From Artemia franciscana (taxonomy: Eukaryota > Arthropoda > Branchiopoda > Anostraca > Artemiidae), in contig NC_088865.1 in NCBI RefSeq assembly GCF_032884065.1, positions 50,360,176 through 50,424,175 of the forward strand: 64,000 bases of DNA. The letters run 5' to 3'. The position numbers were made by a program, and so were the translations under genes. Positions 54,637-64,000 of this stretch are shown in pieces. Below the pieces are notes generated by a model. That model saw only the letters and a program-made list of their open reading frames with translations. It had not been told where the DNA came from and made no database searches. Positions within the stretch are counted from its first letter, which is position 1. Each line of letters opens with the position of its first letter.

Positions 54637-57325
54637 AAATTCTTCAACTATTTTAATTTCCTCCCCCTATAGCTAAATCTTAGCCCCCCCCCTATTTTCC
54701 AGCTAGTCCTAAGCATCATAAATACCGGCTTATCGATATTTAAAGCTAATCGTTTTTCCATAAAGTACTCTGAAGCCAAGTCTAGAAGCTTTTGAAGATT
54801 TTCCTAACTAGAAATAACAGGGGACCAAGAACAGATCCTTGGGGTATTCCAAATTTAACATTACTGACTGAAGAAACATTATCTCCTAGTTGTACCTATT
54901 GAGTTCTTTTTTTTTAAACGAGGACAGTAATTAAAGAAATGGTCTTCTAAATCCGCAATTTTCTAATTTGGCAATGAGTATAAAATGGTCACCACAGTCA
55001 AAAGCTTTTACATCAAGAAAAACAGAAGCGACCTTCATACCATTATCCAACGCATCGCTCACAAAAGTTGTCAAAAATAAAACAGCATGCTCAGTAGATA
55101 AACTCCTCCGAAAATTAAATTGATTTGGATTAAAAAATGACTTACTCTCCAAAAATTCAACCATTCTTTTAACTATTAATTTTTCAAACAATCGGGATAC
55201 TACTGGTAATAAGGAAATGGGCCTATAATTTCCTAGTACATTTTTATCCCTGCCTTTATAAACAGGAATAACTTTTGCAATTTAAAACAACTTGGAAACA
55301 CCCCAGTCCTAAAACATTAATGAAATAGATGCACTGCATGACCGGAAGTAACAGGGTAAATATATTTTAAAGTTTTAACTGTTACAAAATCAGAGCCTGA
55401 AACTCCAATTTTCATATTTTTCAATGTTTCAGAAAGCTCAGAAGCATTGATTGGCTTCAAATATGCTGAAACATCACTTGCATTCAATAAATATTGTTTT
55501 AGGCTAACATCGTGCTCAGAAATAACTATAAGTTGAACCAAATCCTTCCCCACATTAGCAAAATGACGGCAAATTCTATCAGCAACTGTATTATCATTAT
55601 GTTTACCGTCAAGAAATATACCATCATAATTAGTACTTATGACAAATTTTATAATTTGCCATGTTTTTCTAGAATTACCTTCACAAGATTTAAATTGATT
55701 ACGATAGTAATCAGCTTTGATTTTACGAAGTAGTGTATTTAACTAGTTACTACAAATCTTATATTATATTTTATCACTTACACTATTACTAGCCGCAAAC
55801 ATTTTGAACAAATACCTTTTTCTAACAATAGCCTTTAAAAGAGCTCGAGTAATTCATGGTTTCTGTGGAGTTTCTCTACGACGAGTTACACTTTTACGAG
55901 TACTACAATCAACCAATAAACTATTTATAATTGAATATCGATTTTGAAAATTAGCATTAATACCTAGTTTGTCACTATTTAAAAATCTCGATTTTATTAT
56001 ATTTAAAAATATCGATTTTGAAAATTAGTATTAATACCTAGTTTGTCACTATTTAAAAATCTCGATTTTATTATATTTAAAAATATCGATTTTGAAAATT
56101 AGCATTAATACCTAGTTTGTCACTATTTAAAAATCTCGATTTTATTATATTTAAAAATATCGATTTTGAAAATTAGCATTAATACCTAGTTTGTCACAAT
56201 TTAAAAATCCAAAACTATATTTCTCTAACATTCCTTTATAAAGAATGAGCATATTATTATCAATGATCACTTTTTTACACCTATTTTGTGAATTTGTGTT
56301 AAGCCTAGTACCGTTACTAAAAAATTTCTGAACACTTGTCAATATCCCAAAATGGTCAGATACTTCATTTATTATCACACTTGCATTGTGGTAACTGACC
56401 TTAGCAAAAACATTATCAATCAACCATGCTGAATTCATAGTGACCATTGCTGGGACTGTAATCGTAGGCTTCATCCTATAACTCAACATAATATTTAAAA
56501 ACTGGCTAACCTCTGGATTAATTAACAAATTCATTAGATCAATAATGAAATCACCACACACAAATATAGGTAAGTTTCTACTCCTAATCATGTCCAACTG
56601 TTTGTTTAGTAACATAAAAAATTCAATAATATTACTCGACGGAGGTCTATGAACAACAACCAAATAAAACACCTTAGATTTCTTGCTAACCGCTAATAAC
56701 AAACTCTCAAATACCATTTCTCTATTAACCATTAAATCATCTCTTTCTATAGCTAGCAAGTCCTTTCTAGTGTAAGAACCCAGTCCACCATTCTGACGAG
56801 TTTCCCTATTCTTAAGACACAATCGATAACTACCTATTTCAAATAAACTAGAATTTTGATTCTATATCCAAGTTTCAGGTAGAGCTAATATTTGAATTCC
56901 AGAAAACATACATAGTTCATTTAAATATCTTACACTGCCTTACAGTCCCCGACATTTCAAATAGAAAACTGTAAGAGAGTCAATAGGCATCGATTCAGAA
57001 ATATCAACTGGGCTAATATAGTGTACTGCTTTTTTTTACTTTCCTCTACAACAGAATCATCAATCCCTCTGCTTTCATCCACTAACTCCAAATGAACCAA
57101 ATTAAGTGGACTATTCTCAAGTGAACGCAATGTATCAAAATCTACAACCATATTCAAAATCACTTAAATGGTACTGGTCAAGTGAAAAAATATCATCATA
57201 ACCAGCCAATATTATTCTACTCAGTGAATCCCGGGACGAATGAAATTTAAAACATCCTTTTGTAACTTCTTTCAAAAAACGGAAATAAAAAAAAAAAATA
57301 TTTGCATGGACATACTAGATGCCTT
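54637..57325 (-). pseudogene. non-LTR retrotransposon, minus copy, truncated at both ends
   Basis: Minus strand, from 57325 down. The end of the ORF1-ORF2 junction, then an apurinic-type endonuclease (LALPETW, VVVHRPPSSNI, VCGDFIIDLMN, SDHFGI), an open frame 56151-56822, then reverse transcriptase pieces (NPNQFNFRRSLSTEHAV, VFLDVKAFDCGDH, GIPQGSVLGPLLF). Directly after the last motif the sequence jumps to a region past the catalytic YADD box, so that box is absent. Homology with the plus copy ends near 54637, well before the element's 3' end, so this arose by DNA duplication rather than its own retrotransposition. Confidence 0.8.
55937..56180 (-). repeat. 74-bp tandem repeat inside the minus LINE copy
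   Basis: ATCGATTTTGAAAATTAG recurs at 55937, 56011, 56085 and 56159, exactly 74 bp apart, with almost identical units. The plus copy has only one unit at the matching place (about 60000-60060), so the expansion is specific to this copy. Confidence 0.92.
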
Positions 57326-57421
57326 TGATTGGGGACTAATCCATTGAATGTAGGCACTGACTTGGATAATAATCTGATACTTTGTTTCCGGTAAAATCGT
57401 TTAGTATCTTTTTATAAGAAT

Positions 57422-58271
57422 ATGGGGAAAAGAAAAAAGCAGAAAAGAAATGAAAATGCATCAAGTGATGATGGCCCATCAAACCCCTCAATGTTTGATG
57501 TTTTGGATGCATCAAGTGTTTAAATTCAGTGTTTTCAAAAGTTAATGATGAGTTATCTTTAAAATCTTTGGCTGATAATTTCACTCAGATGTTAGAAATT
57601 GTAAAAGATTATAAGAAGGTTTTGGAGTCAATTGACGGTAGATTAAAAACTTTGGAATGCCGTATTTCAACAGTGCAATCTGTACATACAAATTTAAACA
57701 AAAAAGTTAATCGCGTTGATGCTGAAGTTACTGGCGTGAAAAGCGAAGTTGATGAACTCAACTAACATCTCGTGTTGTCTCAGAAGAAACTTGTTTCTTC
57801 AGAGATTCTACCTCTAATTTATTTAACCGCCTAATTTCCCTAGAACATAGATCTAATGACAGCAACCTAATTGTGTGGAATGTTCCGTGTGGAAGCCAAA
57901 ATAAAGCTAAGGTCATTTTTGAAAAAATTTGTGAGGACGGTCTGCAGATGTCTTAAATAGCGAAATTCTCCATTATGATGGTAAAGAAGGAGAAAAAAAT
58001 CTTTAGGGTGAATGTTCAATCATCTGATGCTAAGGTGGATATATTAAAAAGAGGTAAAAGGGTGAAAGGCAAGTCAGTAGCTAATCACATTAACATTCAT
58101 TTTATTGATGATGCATCTATTTCTATTCGTGTTGCTAGAAAAAACTTATTTGCAATGAAAGATGAATTGACTACACTGGGTATATCGTCTTGGGTTCTGA
58201 ATTCCGTTCCGCCAGTTATTTGTATCGAAATAGCAAATGCAGTGAAGGCTGTTTATCAATGTGTCAATTAA
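57422..58271 (+). pseudogene. LINE ORF1 (RNA-binding), frameshifted
   Basis: It starts at ATG 57422 (MGKRKKQKRNENASSDDG), shifts frame near 57515, then a coiled-coil segment (LKTLECRISTVQSV, NKKVNRVDAEV), another shift near 57765, then an RRM-like stretch (SNDSNLIVWNVPCG) and a conserved C-terminal part (VDILKRGKRVKGKS, DDASISIRVARKNLF). The layout is that of LINE ORF1 nucleic-acid chaperones. Confidence 0.7.
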
Positions 58272-58989
58272 TTCCCGAAATAAGCCAACCAATGTGTTTA
58301 GGCAGTGTTCCACAATGAAATTATAATTATGTAGTATGTCCATGCAAATATGTTTTTTTTTTCTCCCTTTGCTTATATTTTTTCTTTTAAGTGTATGTTT
58401 GTGTATGTTGTTTTTGTTATCAAAATTAATTTATTTCAAAAGAAATGGACATAGTTTTAATTTTCTCCTTCCCCCCCTTAGTGTTAGTGTGTGATGTATT
58501 TATGTGTGTGTGTATTGTGTAGGTACCCGGTAAATAAATATTGAGAATTATACTAGTTTGCAAGTCATTCCTTCCTTGGCCGATATTGCTGAGGAAAAGC
58601 ATAGCTTGTATTTTTTTTCTGTTTGTATATTTTCTTAATCTATTTTCTTTTAATTCACTTATTGCATGTGTTAAGAATAGTTATTTCAGTCGTAATATTG
58701 TTAGTTATATTTATTTCCGTTTTTCGAAGGAAGTTACAAAAGGCTGTTTTAAATTTGATTCGTCCTGGGATTCGCTGAGTAGAATAATATTGGCTAGTTA
58801 TGATGATATTTTTTCACTTGACCAGTACCAATTAAGTGATTTTGAATATGGTTGTAGATTTTTATAGATTGCATTCACTTAAGGATAGTCCACTTAATTT
58901 GGTTCATTTGGAGTTAGTAGATGAAAGAAGAGGGATTGATGATTTTGTTGTAGAGGAAAGTAAAAAAAAGCAGTATGCTATATTAGCCC

Positions 58990-59985
58990 AGTTGATATTT
59001 CTGAATCGATGCCTATTGACTCTCTTACAGTTTTCCATTTGAATTGTCGGGGACTGTAAGGCAGTGTAAGATATTTAAATGAACTATAGAGTTTCTGGAA
59101 CTCAAATATTAGCTCTAACTGAAACTTGGTTACAAAATCAAAATTCTAGTTTATTTGAAATATGTAATTATCGATTGTGTCTTAAGAATAGGGAGACTCG
59201 TCAGCATGGTGAACTGGGTGCTTACATTAGAAAAGACTTGCTAGTTATAGAAAGATACGATTTAAGGGTTAATAGAGAAATGGTATTTGAGAGTTTGTTA
59301 TTAGCGGCTAGCAAGAAATCTAAGGTGTTTTATTTGGTTGTTGTTCACAGACTTCCGTCGAGTAATATTAATAGAGAAATAATAGAGAAATGGTATTTGA
59401 GAGTTTGTTATTAGCGGCTAGCAAGAAATCTAAGGTGTTTTATTTGGTTGTTGTTCACAGACTTCCGTCGAGTAATATTAATAGAGAAATAATAGAGAAA
59501 TGGTATTTGAGAGTTTGTTATTAGCGGCTAGCAAGAAATCTAAGGTGTTTTATTTGGTTGTTGTTCATAGACCTCCGTCGAGTAATATTAAAGAATTTTT
59601 TATGTTACTAAACAAACAGTTGGACATGATTATGAGTAGAAACTTACCTATATTTGTGTGTGGTGATTTCATTATTGATCTAATGAATTTGTTCATTAAT
59701 CCAGAGGTTAGCCAGTTTTTAAATATTATGTTGAGTTATAGGATGAAGCCTACGATTACAGTCCCAACAATGGTCACTATGAATTCAGCATTGTTGATTG
59801 ATAATGTTTTTGCTAATGTAAGTTACCATAATGCAAGTGTGATAATAAATGAAGTATCTGACCATTTTGGGATATTTACAAGTGTTCAGAAATTTTTTAG
59901 TAACGGTACTAGGCTTAACACAAATACACAAAATAGGTGTAAAAAAGTGATAATTGATAATAATATGCTCATTCTTTATAAATGA
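58990..59985 (+). pseudogene. LINE ORF2 endonuclease region with triplication
   Basis: It encodes LALTETWL, then LGAYIRKDLL, NREMVFESLLLAASKKS, VVVHRPPSSNI, VCGDFIIDLMN and SDHFGIFT, the order of an exonuclease-endonuclease-phosphatase domain that nicks target DNA. A 110-bp internal triplication at 59281-59610 shifts the frame. The last open piece ends at TGA 59983. Confidence 0.75.
59271..59610 (+). repeat. 110-bp triplication in the endonuclease
   Basis: TGGTATTTGAGAGTTTGTTA recurs at 59281, 59391 and 59501. The joints carry a repeated AATAGAGAAAT word. Because 110 is not a multiple of three, each addition shifts the reading frame. The minus copy has one unit. Confidence 0.92.
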
Positions 59986-60179
59986 ATGTTAGAGAAATGT
60001 AGTTTGGGATTTTTAAATAGTGACAAACTAGATATTAATGCTAATTTTCAAAATTGATATTCAATTATAAGTAGTTTATTGGTTGATTGTAGTACTCGTA
60101 AAAGTGTAACTCGTCGTAGAGAAACTCCACAGAAACCATGAATTACTCAAGCTCTTTAAAAGGCTATTATTAGAAAAAG

Positions 60180-60240
60180 GTATTTATTTATTTATTTATT
60201 TATTAATACCAAATACGGTAAGCTTTCAAGCTTACCGTAT
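60180..60240. repeat. small perfect hairpin in the LINE copy
   Basis: AAATACGGTAAGCTTTCAAG and its complement meet at about 60209-60242, after a (TTTA)n run. The minus copy lacks it, so it is a later insertion or local inversion. Confidence 0.6.
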
Positions 60241-60337
60241 TTGTTCAAAATGTGTGCGGCTAGTAATAGTGCAAGTTATAAAACAGAATATAAGATTTAT
60301 AGTAACTAGTTAAATACACTACTTCGTAAAACCAAAG

Positions 60338-62330
60338 ATGATTACTATCGTTAATCAATTTAATTCTTGTAAAGGTAACCCTAGAAAAACATGGCAAATT
60401 ATAAAATCCGTCATAAATACGAATTATGATGGTATATTTCCTGACGGTATACATAATGATAATACAGTTGCTGATAGAATTTGCCGTCATTTTCCTAATG
60501 TTGGGAAGAATTTGGTTCAACGTTTAGTTATTTCTGAGCATGATGTTAGTCTAAAAAAATATTTATTCTATACAAGTGTTGTTTCAGCATATTTGAAGCC
60601 AATCAATGCTTCTGAGCTTTCTGAAACATTGAAAAATATGAAAATTGGAGCTTCAGGCTCTGATTTTGTAACAGTTAAAACTTTAAAGTATATTTACGCT
60701 GTTACTTCCGGTCATTTAGTGTATCTATTTCATGAATGTTTTAGGACTGGGGTGTTTCCAAGTTGTTTTAAATTGCAAAAGTCTTTCCTGTTCTTAAAGG
60801 CAGGGATAAAAATGTACTGGGAAATTATAGGCCCATTTCCTTATTACCAGTAGTATCCACATTATTTGAGAAATTAATAGTTAAAAGAATGGTTGAATTT
60901 TCGGAGAGTAAGCTATTTTTTAATCCAAATCAATTTGGTTTTCGGAGGGGTTTATCTACTGAGCGTGCTGTTTTATTTTTGACAACTTTTGTGAGTGATG
61001 CGTTGGATAATGGTATGAAAGTCGCTTCTGTTTTTCTTGATGTAAAAGCTTTTGACTGCGTTGACCATTTTATACTCATTGCCAAATTAAAAAATTGTGG
61101 ATTTAGAGAACCATTTCCTCAATTACTGTCCTCGTTTTAAAAAGAAAGAACTCAATAGGTACAACTAGAAGATAATGTTTCTTCAGTCAGTAATGTTCAA
61201 TTTGGAATACCCCAAGGATCTGTTCTTGGTCCCTTGTTATTTCTAGTTAGGAAAATCTTCAAAAGCTCCTAAACTTGGCTTCATAGTACTTTAAAGAAAA
61301 ACGATTAACTTTAAATATAGATAAGTCGGTATTTATGATGTTTAGGACTAGCGGGAAAATAGGGGTGGGGGGCTAAGATTTAGCTATAGGGAAAGGCAAT
61401 TATAAAAGTTGAAGAATTTAATTATTTAAGAATTAAGTTAATGGCTAATGGAAAATGGAAGAGGCATATAGAGGATGTGGTAATTAAAGGGATTAGGGTA
61501 ATGGGTATGTTCCTCAGAAGTAGTATTAAAGAATTAGGCCTAACTGATATTAAGCTGCAGAAGAGAATTCAGGGATTCAGAGAATTTTAGGGAAAGTTAA
61601 TTTAAATAGTATATTATGGATAAGAATTATGTGTATGTGGGGGGGGGATAATTGAATGGGGTTGGAAAGGATTCAGCTTAAGTATTTTAAGAGACTGTTA
61701 GGTTTAAATGATAGTTTTAATAGTCTAGTATTAAGTGGAGATTTAGGCCTTGACACTTTTAGGAATAAGAGCTAGTAAAATGGTTAAGTTTTGAGAAAGG
61801 ATAACATCATTGTCTTAGGATAGACTATTTAAAGTAAAATTATAGAAAAGATTCATGGCCAAATCAAATAAGAAAAATTTGAATAGTTGTGGGAAGTCCC
61901 TGTTGTAGTTGTAGGAGACCCAGCTATGGCAGGCAAGTCAGACCGCAGCAGTGCCTCTAGGTGTGTACGTTGAGGTCAAGGAGGTATGGAGAGAGGGATA
62001 TTATTTTAAAGTGGGACTTTAGGGGGAGGATTTAAGTTGGGTCATTTCAAAAAGAGGTAATTTTATGTCTTTTGGTGAAGGAAACAAGTATTTGGGGAGG
62101 TTTAAGTCACAGAGAAACCTGTATTTTTGTCCAATGTGCAGAGAAAATTAAAATTCAGAGTAATTAATGTGGAATTGTAAGGAGTTCAAGGATTTGAGAG
62201 TAGAAACTTTTGGGATTGGGGTAAATGGAAAGGATTGGATATTCAGAATTTTAAAAAGTAAGTGTAAAGTGGATATTAAGAATATCGGGATGTACGTGCA
62301 TGTAGCCATGCAGCACAGGTAGAGAGAGAG
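60338..62330 (+). pseudogene. LINE ORF2 reverse transcriptase and C-terminal region
   Basis: Open pieces 60338-60853 and 60889-61140 give the linker, NPNQFGFRRGLSTERAV, motif A VFLDVKAFDCVDH, and then GIPQGSVLGPLLF (61203-61241). The sequence then jumps to a late region (TLNIDKSVFMMFRTS), so the YADD box is missing, exactly as in the minus copy. The C-terminal part carries LERIQLKYFKRLLGLND and a CPMC plus WNC zinc-knuckle-like motif near 62130-62185. Many stops. Confidence 0.75.
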
Positions 62331-62628
62331 AGATTTTTGGAGGGTAGACGATAGGCGGGACAAGAAAAGAACGTTGAATGTTATTTTATATGGTGTGCTT
62401 GAAGCATTTCGTTTTTCTTTTTTATATCCATGATCCATGTTGCTTTAAAACATTTAAAATATATTGATCATGTGTCTGACATTTTGCGTAATTATGTGAG
62501 TTTTATATACCCTGTTATGTGAGTTAGCATCTTGTAGTATTATTTTGTATTATTTGTTGTTTTTTTCCATGGCCCCTAAGTGGCTTTTGCTGCAATAAAT
62601 ATCTTTCTATCTATCTATTTATCTATAT

Positions 62629-64000
62629 GTGAAAATGGGGTATTTAACAGAACAGTTTGAATTATTGAATACAGCTGATCGTATTTATTTTTCTTCTGCG
62701 ATTAAATTTTTGATTTTATTCTCTCTACAATATAGCAAAGGAAAATATACGCCACTTTTTTCACCATTAAGTAGCAATAATAAAATATTTAGACTGCTTA
62801 AAATGGATGTAATTGGAAATTTAGATCGCTTTCTCAAAAATCGCAGATTATGTTGAACCATAACACCCCAATTTGCAATTCACATGTAATATCGTAGTCT
62901 TCAAATTTTCTGGCTGGTAAGGATCTTTTCATGCAATTATAAGAAGAGCAGCTGTTCGGTAGAAAAGCCTTTTACATTATTGAAGCTATTATAAAGAGTT
63001 TAACATAGCGTACCTGTTTATACCTTTTTTTAACAATCTTCTTCGATTAGCAAAATAGTGCATTGAAATTGTAGGCGGGGAGTACAAGTGTATATTTTTC
63101 AAGAAAACTAGGTTATTCTTTTATTGAGAGAACCATGTAATAGCAGGAGGGAGGGGTCTTCTAGGTGTTCATCTAACAAAAAGAATTGTAGTATAGTCGA
63201 ATTCGGATATTCACACATTCTTTTGGTGGTGGGAGCAGGTGTATGGAAAGAAAGGCTTACCTGTTTGTATCTCTGAAATATATCCGTTTTAAAAGTTGAT
63301 ATGTTTACGTTTAAAATTTAAAAGAAGACCGATTGGTGACCCAGTTCAGGTAACCGTTTTCATAGCCCCTCAAAGACAATAGAAAATAACTCGGTTCCCG
63401 TCAGAAGAATGATGGATGACATTTCTATTTTCCTGGAAATTGCAGGATACTAGGAAGCCTTTGTTCATGGGAAAATCAATACTCTCTCTAGCGATTCTCC
63501 ACATAAGAAATGGTGGTGAAAACCACAATTTTGCTAATACAAAATGGTGGAAAAGCATGCAAATATCGGGATGATATAAGGATCGTGTCCCTAATTGAGG
63601 GAGGGCCCCTGAAGGTTTTCAAAAGGAAATATTGATTGGGCCAGACCCCCTGAATGTTTTTTTAAGGAATCAGAGCCTATTACTGAACATTCTTATAAAA
63701 CCCGATTTGGTTGGCCCTCTGAAGGTTTTTAAACTCTTGGTTCAACTTGCCTAGGACCATAGGTGGGCGTTCCTGGTTTACCTCTCATTCCAGGTAATCT
63801 AATGGTCCTATGTCAATTTTAAATTCTTGGTCTACCTGCCTGAGACTCTAGGTGGGCGTGCCTTGCAAAAAGATAACAAAAAAAGTATTGGTCCAATAAG
63901 AGAAGAATACTCATTTCCACTGTTTACCCGTGCATTTTAACCAAACACTTGGAAAACTATAGGCTCTACGTCTGTCTTATCTCTATAACTATCTACCTTA
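62629..64000. other. no gene recognised
   Basis: AT-rich. Bases 63590-63860 contain two related segments, CTAGGACCATAGGTGGGCGT and the GAGACTCTAGGTGGGCGT block, about 110 bp apart, an old repeat. The open frame 62629-62856 has no known motif. Confidence 0.4.

Larger units (their letters stand above)
57340..62628 (+). mobile_element. non-LTR retrotransposon, plus copy, near full length but dead
   Basis: The order ORF1 (57422-58271), endonuclease (about 58990-59985), reverse transcriptase (60338-61260), C-terminal zinc-knuckle region (to about 62330), a 3' end with AATAAA at 62594-62599 and a (TCTA)n tail (62602-62628) is that of a CR1/L2/Jockey-like LINE. The exact clade cannot be fixed by eye. 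Frameshifts, a triplication and a missing YADD box make it inactive. Confidence 0.8.

Overview
This is a eukaryotic window: AT-rich, with long intergenic and intronic stretches, small exons bounded by GT/AG sites, RNA polymerase II style promoters (TATA box plus initiator), non-LTR retrotransposons, a tRNA-derived SINE and many fold-back repeats. There are no bacterial-type operons, ribosome binding sites or tRNA/rRNA genes. The transposon content (a spliced Mutator-like transposase of the kind common in arthropods, non-LTR elements ending in an AATAAA plus TCTA tail) suggests an invertebrate, most likely an arthropod. A crustacean such as a brine shrimp is my guess from memory of similar repeats; it is not proven here.

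Layout. 0-13 kb: copies of a protein-kinase-like gene and of a second gene family (called ORF-B here). These include the only long intact gene of the window, a 581-codon intronless kinase at 10962-12707 with a CRE/TATA promoter, and two broken ORF-B copies. 13.7-16.7 kb: a decayed two-exon Mutator-like transposase. 18.6-21.8 kb: two copies of an abundant repeat family that begins TCAAACAG and can end in a long fold-back. 22.2-28.8 kb: seven minus-strand exons of an extracellular EGF/SEA-like protein, most joined by compatible splice phases but carrying in-frame stops. 26.3-28.0 kb is duplicated at 30.3-33.9 kb, and that copy is split by a 1765-bp insertion, which exposes the exact ends of the TCAAACAG element. 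34-36.7 kb: fold-backs, a 350-bp repeat and a SINE with a perfect 14-bp target duplication. 37-43 kb: a large inverted repeat whose arms each carry kinase then ORF-B and whose loop holds two aldehyde dehydrogenase exons. 44-50.5 kb: more repeat copies and a decayed reverse transcriptase. 54.6-62.6 kb: two copies of one non-LTR retrotransposon in head-to-head inverted orientation. The rest is unassigned AT-rich DNA.

The most unusual content is the kinase/ORF-B set. The two genes have different bodies but share an upstream region (CRE-like sites, TATA, initiator) and a similar N-terminal leader. Kinase genes are followed by a roughly 26-bp minisatellite at three loci. Both genes have been amplified, inverted and truncated repeatedly within 45 kb. 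They may be a young multicopy host family or cargo of an integrated mobile or viral element; the sequence alone does not decide.
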